From: Streptomyces sp. NRRL S-31
GTDB lineage: Bacteria > Actinomycetota > Actinomycetes > Streptomycetales > Streptomycetaceae
Reading direction: 5' to 3'
Assembly (NCBI RefSeq): GCF_000718775.1
Contig: NZ_JOCB01000002.1
Coordinates: 62,001 to 126,000 of the forward strand
Length of the DNA stretch: 64,000 bases
Part shown: piece by piece, positions 25,171 through 34,046 of the stretch
How positions within the stretch are numbered: the first letter of the stretch is position 1
How the letters are laid out: each line of letters opens with the position of its first letter
Notes under the pieces: generated by a model
Told to the model about the DNA's origin: nothing
Seen by the model: the letters and a program-made list of their open reading frames with translations, nothing else
Databases searched by the model: none
Program-made: the position numbers and the translations under genes

Positions 25171-27711
25171 ATGAGCCCCGAGGCCACCTCAGCCCCTCGG
25201 TCCCTGGCGGAGGCGCTCCGCGCCCGGGACGACTCCTCCCTGGCCGCGCTGCTGCGTGGCCGCCCGGATCTCGTCACCCCCGTACCCACCGACCTCACCC
25301 AGCTCGCCACCCGTGCCGGTACCCGCGCCTCGGTGCTGCGCGCCCTGGAGCGGCTGGACCGGTTCGCGCTCCAGACGGCGGAGGCGCTGGCCGTCGCCCC
25401 GGACCCGGCGTCGTACGGCACCCTGCTCGCCCTGATGGCCGGGGACGCCGGCGACGAGACCGTGGCCGGCGCGCTGCCCCGAGCCGTCGGCACGCTGCGC
25501 GAGCAGGCGCTGGTGTGGGGCGACGACGACCGGCTGCGGCTGGTGCGGACCGCCCGCGAACTGCTGGCCCCCTCGCCGCAGCACCCGTCCCCGACCGGGC
25601 TCGGGCCGACCGTGCGGGAGGCCACCTCGGGCATGTCGCCGGGGCGCATCCAGGAGATCGTGACGACGGCCGGGCTGCCCTCGACGCACGACTCGGTCTC
25701 CGCCGTCGACGCGCTGACCGCCCTGTTCACGCACCGGAAGAAGATGGCGAAGCTGCTCGCCGGGGCCCCGGAGGCGGCCCGCGAGGTGCTGTCCCGGCTG
25801 GTGTGGGGGCCGCCGTACGGGCAGGTCACCGCGGAGCCGGCGGCGCACCTGCGCTGGCTGCTGGACCGGGGGCTGCTGCTGCCGACCGCGCCCGGCACGG
25901 TGGTCCTGCCCCGCGAGGTCGCCCTGCATCTGCGCGCGGGCCGCGCGCACCGCGTGCCCGAGCCGCTGCCGCCCGCCGTCACGCCGGCCGTGACGCACGG
26001 CGCGCAGGTGGTGGACGCCACCGCGGCCGGGCAGGCGTACACCGCGCTCGCCACCGTGGAGGAGCTGCTCAAGGACTGGGACGAGGGCGGTCCGGCCGTG
26101 CTCCGGGCGGGCGGGCTGAGCGTCCGCGACCTGAAGCGGACCGCCGTGGCGCTCGACGTGTCCGAACCGGTGGCCGCGTTCTGGGTGGAGCTGGCGTACG
26201 CGGCCGGTCTGATCGCCTCCGACGGGGAGGCCGACGAGCGCTACGCGGCCACGCCCGCCTACGACGAGTGGCTGGAGCGGCCGCCGGCCGAGCGCTGGGT
26301 CCGGCTCGCCCAGGCGTGGCTGACGGCCACCCGGACACCGGGGCTGGTCGGCGGCCGGGACGCGAAGGACCGGACCCTGTCGGCGCTCGGCGCGGGGCTC
26401 GACCGGTCCGCCGCGCCCGAGGTGCGGCACCGGGTGCTGTCCCTGCTGGCCGGACCGCCCCCGGGCGCGGCCCCGGACGCCGAGTCGGTGCTGGCCCGGC
26501 TGCACTGGGAACGACCGCTGCGGGGCGGTCGCCGGGACGACCCGGACGACCTGCGCTCCCGTCTGGCCCGCTGGACGCTGGCGGAGGCGGAACTGCTCGG
26601 CGTGACCGGCCGGGGCGCCCTGTCGGCCCACGGCCGCGCACTGCTCGGCGCCCCGCCCGCCGCCGGCACCGGCCCGGCGCCCGCCGTCCCCGAGGGCCCC
26701 GGTGACAAGCTCCCGGTGCACCACCACCGCCCGGCCGGGCGGACTGGGCCGCTGCCCGCCGCCGAACAGGCCGTCGCGGGTGCCGCCGCGGCCCGGCTGC
26801 TCGCCCCGCTGCTGCCCGAGCCGCTGGACCACGTGCTGCTCCAGGCCGACCTGACGGCAGTCGCCCCCGGCCCGCTGCGGCGCCCGCTCGCGGACGTGCT
26901 GGGCGTGCTCGCGGACGTGGAGTCCAAGGGCGGCGCGACCGTGTACCGGTTCACACCGGCGTCCGTCCGCCGCGCCCTGGACGCCGGCCGTACCGCCGCC
27001 GACCTGCACGCCTTCCTCACCGAGCACTCCCGCACCCCGGTCCCGCAGCCGCTCGCCTACCTGATCGACGACGTGGCCCGGCGCCACGGCCACCTGCGGG
27101 TCGGCGCCGCCTCGGCGTACGTGCGCTGCGACGACGACGCCCTGCTGAACGAGATCCTCGCCGACAAGCGCGCCGCCGGGCTGCGGCTGCGCCGGCTGGC
27201 GCCGACCGTGCTGGCCGCCCCGGTCGATCCGGCGGCGCTGCTGGAGGGGCTGCGCGCGATGGGGTACGCGCCCGCCGCCGAATCCGCCGAGGGCGATGTG
27301 CTGATCACCCGCGCCGACGCCCACCGCACCCCGCCGCGCACCGCGCCCGAACCGGTGCCGGACGGCCCGCCGCCGCCGGACGCCACCCTGCTCACGGCGG
27401 CGATCCGCGCCATCCGGGCCGGTGACCTAGCCGCGACCGCCCCGCGCAAGCCGGCCGGCGAGCCCTTGGCGGGCGGCGAGCTGCCCCGCACCTCCTCCGC
27501 CGAGACCCTGGCCACCATGCAGGCGGCCGTGCTGACCGGCGACGCCGTGTGGATCGGCTATGTCAACGCCGAGGGCGCCGCCAGCCAGCGGGTCATCGCG
27601 CCGGTCCGGGTGGAGGGCGGCTTCGTGACGGCGTACGACCACACGGCGGACGAGGTGCGGACGTTCCCGCTGCACCGGATCACGGGGGTCGCCGAGCTGG
27701 CGGACGACTGA
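25171..27711 (+). CDS. XPB/Ssl2 N-terminal-domain and WYL-domain protein
   Basis: An 846-residue soluble protein without helicase motifs. The middle (about residues 520-720) matches the XPB/Ssl2 N-terminal-like region (LPEPLDHVLLQADLTAVAPGPL, VYRFTPASVRRALDAG), and the end (about 775-846) is a WYL-like domain (AVWIGYVNAEGAASQRVIAPVRVEGGFVTAYDH). It lies 66 bases upstream of the XPB helicase on the same strand, so it likely works with it in DNA repair or as its regulator. ATG 25171 fits a leaderless start: TACCGT lies seven bases before it. Confidence 0.85.
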   Translation: MSPEATSAPRSLAEALRARDDSSLAALLRGRPDLVTPVPTDLTQLATRAGTRASVLRALERLDRFALQTAEALAVAPDPASYGTLLALMAGDAGDETVAGALPRAVGTLREQALVWGDDDRLRLVRTARELLAPSPQHPSPTGLGPTVREATSGMSPGRIQEIVTTAGLPSTHDSVSAVDALTALFTHRKKMAKLLAGAPEAAREVLSRLVWGPPYGQVTAEPAAHLRWLLDRGLLLPTAPGTVVLPREVALHLRAGRAHRVPEPLPPAVTPAVTHGAQVVDATAAGQAYTALATVEELLKDWDEGGPAVLRAGGLSVRDLKRTAVALDVSEPVAAFWVELAYAAGLIASDGEADERYAATPAYDEWLERPPAERWVRLAQAWLTATRTPGLVGGRDAKDRTLSALGAGLDRSAAPEVRHRVLSLLAGPPPGAAPDAESVLARLHWERPLRGGRRDDPDDLRSRLARWTLAEAELLGVTGRGALSAHGRALLGAPPAAGTGPAPAVPEGPGDKLPVHHHRPAGRTGPLPAAEQAVAGAAAARLLAPLLPEPLDHVLLQADLTAVAPGPLRRPLADVLGVLADVESKGGATVYRFTPASVRRALDAGRTAADLHAFLTEHSRTPVPQPLAYLIDDVARRHGHLRVGAASAYVRCDDDALLNEILADKRAAGLRLRRLAPTVLAAPVDPAALLEGLRAMGYAPAAESAEGDVLITRADAHRTPPRTAPEPVPDGPPPPDATLLTAAIRAIRAGDLAATAPRKPAGEPLAGGELPRTSSAETLATMQAAVLTGDAVWIGYVNAEGAASQRVIAPVRVEGGFVTAYDHTADEVRTFPLHRITGVAELADD

Positions 27712-27777
27712 GCCCCCGGTCCGCCCGGCCGATGAGGCACACTGGACGTTTGGCCGTAGTGGAAAGGTGTGCCGCGC

Positions 27778-29421
27778 GTGAATGGTCCACTGATCGTCCA
27801 GTCCGACAAGACCCTGCTGCTGGAAGTCGACCACGAGCGGGCCGACGACTGCCGGCGGGCCATCGCGCCCTTCGCCGAGCTGGAGCGGGCGCCCGAGCAC
27901 ATCCACACCTACCGGGTGACCCCGCTCGGCCTGTGGAACGCCCGCGCCGCCGGCCACGACGCCGAGCAGGTCGTGGACGCCCTGGTGCAGTACAGCCGCT
28001 ACCCCGTGCCGCACGCGCTGCTCGTGGACATCGCCGAGACGATGGACCGCTACGGCCGCCTCACCCTGTCCAAGCACCCCACGCACGGGCTGGTGCTCAC
28101 CACCACCGACCGGCCGGTGCTGGAGGAGGTACTGAAGTCCAAGCGGATCGCCCCGCTGGTCGGCGCCCGGATCGACCCGGACACCGTGGTGGTGCACCCC
28201 TCCGAGCGCGGGCAGATCAAACAGACGCTGCTCAAGCTGGGCTGGCCGGCCGAGGACCTCGCCGGGTACGTCGACGGTGAGGCGCACCCGATCGAGCTGC
28301 TGGAGGACGGCTGGACCCTGCGGCCGTACCAGAAGCAGGCCGTGGAGAACTTCTGGCACGGCGGCAGCGGGGTGGTCGTGCTGCCCTGCGGCGCCGGGAA
28401 GACGCTGGTCGGCGCCGGGTCGATGGCCCAGGCGAAGTCGACCACGCTGATCCTCGTCACCAACACCGTCTCCGCCCGGCAGTGGAAGCACGAGCTGGTG
28501 AAGCGGACCTCGCTGACCGAGGACGAGATCGGCGAGTACAGCGGGACGAAGAAGGAGATCCGGCCGGTCACCATCGCCACCTACCAGGTGCTGACGACCC
28601 GGCGGAAGGGCGTCTACCCGCACCTGGAGCTGTTCGACTCCCGGGACTGGGGGCTGATCGTCTACGACGAGGTGCACCTGCTGCCCGCGCCGGTCTTCAA
28701 GTTCACCGCCGACCTCCAGGCGCGCCGCCGGCTGGGGCTGACGGCCACCCTGGTGCGCGAGGACGGCCGGGAGTCGGACGTGTTCTCGCTCATCGGGCCG
28801 AAGCGGTTCGACGCGCCCTGGAAGGAGATCGAGGCGCAGGGCTACATCGCGCCCGCCGACTGCGTCGAGGTCCGGGTGAACCTGACCGACTCCGAGCGGC
28901 TGGCGTACGCGACGGCCGAGACGGAGGAGAAGTACCGCTTCTGCGCGACCACGGCGACCAAGCGGAAGGTCACGGAGGCGATCGTGCGCCGGTTCGCCGG
29001 GCAGCAGGTCCTGGTCATCGGCCAGTACATCGACCAGCTGGACGAGCTGGGCGAGCACCTGAACGCCCCGGTGATCAAGGGCGAGACCTCCAACGCGCAG
29101 CGCGAGAAGCTCTTCGACGCGTTCCGCGAGGGCGAGATCAGCGTGCTGGTGGTGTCGAAGGTCGCCAACTTCTCCATCGACCTGCCCGAGGCGACGGTCG
29201 CCATCCAGGTGTCCGGCACCTTCGGCTCCCGGCAGGAGGAGGCCCAGCGGCTCGGCCGGGTGCTGCGCCCCAAGGCCGACGGGCATCAGGCCCACTTCTA
29301 CTCGGTGGTCGCCCGCGACACCATCGACCAGGACTTCGCCGCCCACCGGCAGCGCTTCCTGGCCGAGCAGGGCTATGCCTACCGGATCATGGACGCGGAC
29401 GAGCTGCTGGCCGAGAGCTAG
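27778..29421 (+). CDS. xpb: DNA repair helicase XPB
   Basis: A 547-residue superfamily-2 helicase. Walker A is PCGAGKT near residue 204, motif II is DEVH near residue 298, motif III is GLTATL, and the C-terminal half has the family arginine finger in RLGRVLRP. Bacterial XPB unwinds DNA 3'-5' and is linked to excision repair. An N-terminal damage-recognition-like region (about 1-170) precedes the motor. I chose GTG 27778, ten bases after GGAAAGG, over GTG 27769, which is too close. The eukaryotic TFIIH partners are absent; the upstream XPB-N/WYL protein is the obvious candidate partner. Confidence 0.93.
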   Translation: MNGPLIVQSDKTLLLEVDHERADDCRRAIAPFAELERAPEHIHTYRVTPLGLWNARAAGHDAEQVVDALVQYSRYPVPHALLVDIAETMDRYGRLTLSKHPTHGLVLTTTDRPVLEEVLKSKRIAPLVGARIDPDTVVVHPSERGQIKQTLLKLGWPAEDLAGYVDGEAHPIELLEDGWTLRPYQKQAVENFWHGGSGVVVLPCGAGKTLVGAGSMAQAKSTTLILVTNTVSARQWKHELVKRTSLTEDEIGEYSGTKKEIRPVTIATYQVLTTRRKGVYPHLELFDSRDWGLIVYDEVHLLPAPVFKFTADLQARRRLGLTATLVREDGRESDVFSLIGPKRFDAPWKEIEAQGYIAPADCVEVRVNLTDSERLAYATAETEEKYRFCATTATKRKVTEAIVRRFAGQQVLVIGQYIDQLDELGEHLNAPVIKGETSNAQREKLFDAFREGEISVLVVSKVANFSIDLPEATVAIQVSGTFGSRQEEAQRLGRVLRPKADGHQAHFYSVVARDTIDQDFAAHRQRFLAEQGYAYRIMDADELLAES

Positions 29422-29435
29422 GCAATCCCGCCGGA

Positions 29436-30563
29436 TCAGCCCGCCCGTTCGGCGGCGGCGGCCGGGCGGCGGCCGGCCGTGCCGTCGTAGGTGACGATCA
29501 GAGCGAGCGCCAGGACGGGGTAGGCGGAGGCCAGGGGCTGCTGCCACCAGGGCAGTTCCAGGTCCAGGTCGCCCTGGTGGGGCACCAGCCACATGGTGCG
29601 GGCGGTGAAGACGAGGGCCACCAGCACGGCCGTGCGGGTGCGGCCCTCCGCCAGCAGCACCACGAGCAGCGGGACGCACCACACCCAGTGGTGGGTCCAG
29701 CTGATCGGACAGATCAGCAGGGCCGTGAACGCGGTCAGCAGGACGCCGTGGCCGTCCCCCGGCGCGCGGGCGGCCAGCCGCAGGCCCGCCACCGCGACCA
29801 CCGCCGCCGCGAGCAGCCAGACCAGGCCCGGCGCGGGGTCGCCGAGCGCCCGCGCGGTCAGCCCCTGGAGGGACTGGTTGTCGACGATCCAGGGCTTGCC
29901 GACCCGGGCGGTCTCCCACAGCCGGCGGGTCCAGAACGAGGCGGTCGCGGAGGGCAGCAGGACGGCGCCGAGCGCGACCGTCCCGGCGAGGGCCGCCGCC
30001 GCCGTCGCCGCCTCCCGGACCCGGCCGCGCAGCAGCAGGTACGGCAGGAAGACCGCCGGGGTCAGCTTGATGCCGGCCGCCAGGCCGAGGACCAGGCCCT
30101 TGGCGCGGGCGCCCGCCGGCCGGGTCAGGTCCCACAGGGCCAGGCAGGCGACGGCCAGGTTGATCTGGCCGTACAGCAGGGTCTGGAAGACCGGTTCGAG
30201 CCAGAGGGCGAGGGCGGTGGCGGCGCAGACGAGGGGTGGCGCGGGGGTGCGGTGGGCCAGCCGGGCGGAGAGGGTGACGAAGGCGGCGAGCAGGGCCACG
30301 TTGCCCGCCAGGACCACCGCCTTCAGGGCCGGTACGGGGAGCCAGGCCGCCGGCACGAACAGGATCGCGGCGAAGGGCGGGTAGGTCGCGGGGAGCCGCC
30401 ACCGGGTGACGGTGAAGCCGTACAGATCGGTGCCGTGGGCCACGGCCGCGCCCTCGGCGCGGTAGACGAGGAGGTCGGCCATGGGCGCGCCGCGCAGGGC
30501 GCACAGCGTGCCGAAGGAGGCGAGGGACAGGGCGAGGAGAAGCAGGGCCGTCCGTTTCCGCAC
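29436..30563 (-). CDS. GT87 glycosyltransferase (DUF2029, mannosyltransferase-like)
   Basis: A 375-residue integral membrane protein of glycosyltransferase family 87, related to polyprenyl-phosphate-dependent alpha-1,2-mannosyltransferases of actinobacteria. About ten helices are seen. The conserved acidic and aromatic motifs include DLLVYRAEGAAVAHGTDLYG in the first extracytoplasmic loop, TYPPFAAILF and YGQINLAVACL, plus CPISWTHHWVW near the C terminus. The start is GTG 30563. It is convergent with xpb over 14 bases. Donor is probably polyprenyl-phosphomannose by family; acceptor unknown. Confidence 0.85.
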   Translation of the reverse strand: MRKRTALLLLALSLASFGTLCALRGAPMADLLVYRAEGAAVAHGTDLYGFTVTRWRLPATYPPFAAILFVPAAWLPVPALKAVVLAGNVALLAAFVTLSARLAHRTPAPPLVCAATALALWLEPVFQTLLYGQINLAVACLALWDLTRPAGARAKGLVLGLAAGIKLTPAVFLPYLLLRGRVREAATAAAALAGTVALGAVLLPSATASFWTRRLWETARVGKPWIVDNQSLQGLTARALGDPAPGLVWLLAAAVVAVAGLRLAARAPGDGHGVLLTAFTALLICPISWTHHWVWCVPLLVVLLAEGRTRTAVLVALVFTARTMWLVPHQGDLDLELPWWQQPLASAYPVLALALIVTYDGTAGRRPAAAAERAG

Positions 30564-30581
30564 GGATGCGACCCTATGTTG

Positions 30582-30764
30582 TTACTTGCGATGTACGCCC
30601 GCCTCCTCGCCGTACTCGCCGAGGATGACGACGCCGAACGCCGCCTCGGCGAACACCTTGACGGCGCGCAGGGCGTCGCCCAGCAGGTGGTGGCGCGGAC
30701 CGTCCAGGGCCGTCGCGCCGGACGGGGGACGGCCGGAGGCCGGGGTGATGGTTGCTGCGCTCAT
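30582..30764 (-). CDS. short conserved-looking protein
   Basis: A 60-residue protein. The C-terminal half (HHLLGDALRAVKVFAEAAFGVVILGEYGEEAG) is an amphipathic/hydrophobic helix resembling small proteins I recall from other Streptomyces. The start is ATG 30764, though GGAG lies only two bases away, so the true start may differ. It precedes the GT87 gene by 18 bases on the same strand and may share its transcript. Function unknown. Confidence 0.55.
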   Translation of the reverse strand: MSAATITPASGRPPSGATALDGPRHHLLGDALRAVKVFAEAAFGVVILGEYGEEAGVHRK

Positions 30765-30929
30765 GTCTCCATGGTGGAACGCCGGACCCCGGACCCGCAT
30801 CCATCCACGGGGCCGGTCCGGGCGGCCGCTCGCAGGCCCCCGGACGGACCCCGGCCCCGAGCCGCACGGGCCTCCGTCCCCCCGCGTCCCCCAGGGGACA
30901 CGCGCCGGCGCCGGGGGACGGAAATGCGC

Positions 30930-30958
30930 TGGATCCGGCGCGCCGCCCCGCCTACAAT
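30930..30958 (+). promoter_or_regulatory. promoter of the HelD-like gene
   Basis: A -35-like TGGATC (30930-30935) and -10 TACAAT (30953-30958) are separated by 17 bases. The -10 matches five of six consensus positions. It implies a leader of about 95 bases before the TTG start. Confidence 0.6.
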
Positions 30959-30991
30959 CTCCGCTCTTGCCCGCCTCCCCCACGGAGTGCC

Positions 30992-31016
30992 GCCGCCCGG
31001 CCGGAAACCGGGCGGC
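30992..31016 (+). promoter_or_regulatory. stable hairpin in the HelD-like mRNA leader
   Basis: GCCGCCCGG and CCGGGCGGC form a perfect 9-bp GC stem with a 7-base loop, about 30 bases after the predicted transcript start and 42 before the start codon. It could act as an attenuator or simply as mRNA structure; no U-tract follows. Confidence 0.55.
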
Positions 31017-31057
31017 ATCGTCGTAGCCCACGCAGCAGGCCCACCGGAGGCACCCCC

Positions 31058-33112
31058 TTGTCCGCGCCCGTCCACGAACCGCCCGCCGACCCCCTCGCCC
31101 GCGAACGCTCCCACCTCGGCGCCTCCCGCGCCGCCCTGCGCGCCATGCGCGAGGACGTGGAGGCGCTGGACATCAAGGACGTCACCGCGAACTGGGTCAA
31201 CGCCGCGGTGCTCGCCCGTCAGATCGACGACCGCATCAAGGCGCTGGCCGACCTCAGCGACACCCCGCTGTTCTTCGGCCGGCTCGACTACCTGCACGCG
31301 CCGGGCGCGGCGCGGGCCGAGGGCGCCGGGGGCGAGCGTTTCTACATCGGGCGGCGGCACGTCCACGACGCCGACGGCGACCCCATGGTCATCGACTGGC
31401 GGGCACCGGTCTCGCAGCCGTTCTACCGCGCGTCCCGGAAGAACCCCATGGACATCGGGCTGCGCCGGCGCTTCGGCTACACCGGCGGCGACCTGACCGC
31501 GTACGAGGACGAGCATCTGTCCGACCCGGGCGAGACCGCCGCCACCAGCAAGCTGCTCCAGCAGGAGATCGAACGGCCGCGCGTCGGACCGATGCGGGAC
31601 ATCGTCGCCACCATCCAGCCCGAGCAGGACGAGATCGTCCGGTCCGGGCTGTCCGGCACCGTCTGCGTGCAGGGCGGCCCCGGCACCGGGAAGACCGCCG
31701 TCGGCCTGCACCGGGTCGCGTACCTGCTCTACGCCCACCGGGAGCGGCTGGCCCGCACCGGCACCCTGGTCATCGGGCCGAACCGGTCCTTCCTGCACTA
31801 CATCGAGCAGGTGCTGCCCGCGCTCGGCGAGCTGACCGTCCAGCAGGCGACGGTGGACGACCTCGTCGCCCACGTCGAGGTGCGCGGCACCGACGAGGCC
31901 GCCGCCGCGATCGTCAAGGGCGACGCCCGGATGGCCGTCGTCCTCAAACGCGCCCTGTACTCCCACGTGACCCTGCCCACCGAGCCGGTCGTGGTGGTGC
32001 GCGGCTCCCGGCGCTGGCGGGTGCCGGCGTACGAACTGGAGGAGATCGTCCGCGAGTTGCTGGCCCGGGACATCCGCTATGGCGCCGCCCGCGAGGCGCT
32101 GCCGCAGCGCATCGCGCACGCCGTGCTGGTGCGGATGGAGCAGGCCGGGGAGGCGCCCGACGACCGGGTGCAGGACGCGGTCGCCCGCAACAGCGCGGTG
32201 AAGGCGGCCGTGAAGGCACTCTGGCCGGCCGTGGACCCGGCCCGGCTGGTGCTGCGGCTGCTGACCGACGCGGAGTTCCTCGCCGAGCACGCCGAGGGCG
32301 TCCTGGACGAGGACGAGCGGAAGACGATCCTGTGGGCCAGGCCGGCGCGCAGCGTGAAGACGGCCAGGTGGTCGGCGGCCGACGCCGTCCTGGTCGACGA
32401 GGCGGCCGACCTGATCCAGCGCACGCACTCCCTCGGGCACGTGGTGCTGGACGAGGCACAGGACCTGTCCCCCATGCAGTACCGGGCGGTGGGCCGCCGC
32501 TGCACCACCGGCAGCGCCACCGTGCTGGGCGACCTCGCCCAGGGCACGACCCCGTGGGCGACCCGGAGCTGGGCGGAGGCGCTGGACCACCTCGGCAAGC
32601 CGGACGGGGCCGTGGAGGAGCTGACGGCCGGTTTCCGCGTGCCGACGGACGTCATCGCGTACGCCTCCCGGCTGCTGCCGCACATCGCGCCCGGCCTCGC
32701 CCCGGTCGCCTCCGTCCGGGAGAACCCCGGCTTCTTCGAGGTCCGGGAGGCCACCGGGACGGCCGACACCGTCGCCGCCTGCGCGCAGCTGCTGGGCCAT
32801 GAGGGCTCCACCGGCCTGATCGCCGCCGACGCCCGCGTCCCCGCCCTCGCCGAGGCCCTGACGGAGGCCGGCATCCCCTTCCTGGCCCCCGGCGAGGAGA
32901 CCACCCGCGAGACCCGGCTGACCCTCGTCCCGGCCTCGCTCGCCAAGGGCCTGGAGTACGACTACGTGGTCCTGGACGAGCCGCGGGCCGTGGTGGACGG
33001 CGAGCCGGACGAACGCACCGGGCTGCGCCGCCTGTACGTGGCGCTGACCCGTGCGGTGTCGGGCCTGATCGTGACGCACACGGCGGCGCTGCCCGCGCAG
33101 CTCGCCGGGTAG
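31058..33112 (+). CDS. HelD-like RNA-polymerase-recycling ATPase
   Basis: A 684-residue superfamily-1 (UvrD/Rep-like) ATPase. A coiled-coil N terminus (ERSHLGASRAALRAMREDVEAL) of the type that enters the polymerase secondary channel is followed by GGPGTGKT (Walker A, about residue 206), a split HelD-specific insert, DEAQDLSPMQY (motif II) and LVPASLAKGLEYDYV with YVALTRA (motifs V-VI). HelD/HelR proteins release stalled RNA polymerase from DNA, and some protect against rifamycins. TTG 31058 is chosen: GGAGG is seven bases upstream. It has its own promoter and a structured leader. I saw no rifamycin-associated palindrome of the kind described for helR. Confidence 0.87.
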   Translation: MSAPVHEPPADPLARERSHLGASRAALRAMREDVEALDIKDVTANWVNAAVLARQIDDRIKALADLSDTPLFFGRLDYLHAPGAARAEGAGGERFYIGRRHVHDADGDPMVIDWRAPVSQPFYRASRKNPMDIGLRRRFGYTGGDLTAYEDEHLSDPGETAATSKLLQQEIERPRVGPMRDIVATIQPEQDEIVRSGLSGTVCVQGGPGTGKTAVGLHRVAYLLYAHRERLARTGTLVIGPNRSFLHYIEQVLPALGELTVQQATVDDLVAHVEVRGTDEAAAAIVKGDARMAVVLKRALYSHVTLPTEPVVVVRGSRRWRVPAYELEEIVRELLARDIRYGAAREALPQRIAHAVLVRMEQAGEAPDDRVQDAVARNSAVKAAVKALWPAVDPARLVLRLLTDAEFLAEHAEGVLDEDERKTILWARPARSVKTARWSAADAVLVDEAADLIQRTHSLGHVVLDEAQDLSPMQYRAVGRRCTTGSATVLGDLAQGTTPWATRSWAEALDHLGKPDGAVEELTAGFRVPTDVIAYASRLLPHIAPGLAPVASVRENPGFFEVREATGTADTVAACAQLLGHEGSTGLIAADARVPALAEALTEAGIPFLAPGEETTRETRLTLVPASLAKGLEYDYVVLDEPRAVVDGEPDERTGLRRLYVALTRAVSGLIVTHTAALPAQLAG

Positions 33113-33154
33113 GGTGCCGTACCGATCCGGCAAGTCCCCCTGGAAGGGCTCCCG

Positions 33155-33850
33155 TTGAGCACGTCGTACCCGCCGCCCGCGTACCCGTACCAGCAGCCGC
33201 CCGGACCGTACCCGCCGCCCGTCGGACCGGGGTGCGAGGTGTGCGGGGCGATGCCCGCGGCACCGGTCACGGTGCGCGGGCACCAGGGCATGCTGGTGGT
33301 GATGCGGTTCCTGCGGCGGCGGGGCGTGCTGTGCCGCACCTGCGGGCTGGCGGTGTTCCGGCGGATGCAGGCGGACACCCTGGCGCAGGGCTGGTGGGGA
33401 CCGCTGTCGCTGTTCATCACCCCGGTCACCCTGCTGGTCAACCTCGGCGCGCTGAACCGCCTGCGCACGCTCCCGCCGCCGGCGACGGCCGCCTGGCGCC
33501 CGCCGCTGGACCCCGGCCGCCCGGTGCTGCGGCGGCCGGCCGGTCTGGTCGCGCTCGTCCCGCTCGGCGGGCTGGCCCTGCTGCTGATCGCCGTACCGGT
33601 GCTCATGCTCATCGGCATGGCGGTCGGCTCCGGGAGCGGGCAGCCGACCCTGGCCCCCGGCTCGTGCGCCGCCAACGACGCGGCCTGGCCCGAGCAGGAG
33701 CTGCGCCCGGCGGAGTGCGGCACGCCGGACGCCGAGTACCGCGTCCTGATGCCGGACAGCCCCTCCTGCGGCCCCGGCGACTACGCCGCCTACCCGGAGT
33801 ACAGCGAGAGCCGCGACCTGTCACTCTGCCTGCACCCCCTCAACGGCTGA
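33155..33850 (+). CDS. membrane protein with N-terminal zinc-ribbon-like cysteines
   Basis: A 231-residue protein. A proline/tyrosine-rich start (YPPPAYPYQQPPGPYPPP) is followed by CEVCG and CRTCG pairs (about residues 27 and 67) that could bind zinc, a hydrophobic segment at about 83-100, a second helix at about 130-150, and an extracytoplasmic C-terminal domain with several cysteines. TTG 33155 has GGAAGGG upstream. I do not recognise a function; similar proteins are scattered in Streptomyces. Confidence 0.75.
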   Translation: MSTSYPPPAYPYQQPPGPYPPPVGPGCEVCGAMPAAPVTVRGHQGMLVVMRFLRRRGVLCRTCGLAVFRRMQADTLAQGWWGPLSLFITPVTLLVNLGALNRLRTLPPPATAAWRPPLDPGRPVLRRPAGLVALVPLGGLALLLIAVPVLMLIGMAVGSGSGQPTLAPGSCAANDAAWPEQELRPAECGTPDAEYRVLMPDSPSCGPGDYAAYPEYSESRDLSLCLHPLNG

Positions 33851-33911
33851 GCCTCCCGGACTCCGGGCAAGTCGGCCGGGGGCCGGAAGCCGGGAACCCG
33901 GAGGGCAGGGA

Positions 33912-34032
33912 GGCCGGAAGGCCGGAAGGCCGGAAGGCCGGGAGCCCGCAGACCCGGGAGGCCGGGAACCGGGGGGCCGGGAGGCCAGGAGCCCGCCGGG
34001 CCGGGACCCGGAGGGCCGGGACCCGGAGGGCC
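33912..34032. repeat. GC-rich minisatellites
   Basis: The 196-base gap before cutC is built of short repeats: three exact GGCCGGAA units (33912-33935), and two exact 15-bp units GGGACCCGGAGGGCC (34003-34017 and 34018-34032), with degenerate relatives between. No gene seen. Likely length-variable between strains. Confidence 0.75.
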
Positions 34033-34046
34033 GGCAGGCCCGGGGG

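Noticed and set aside
30765..31057. A rifamycin-associated element before the HelD-like gene
   Set aside because: No long palindrome of the described type was found; only GTCCCC-CA-GGGGAC and the leader hairpin.
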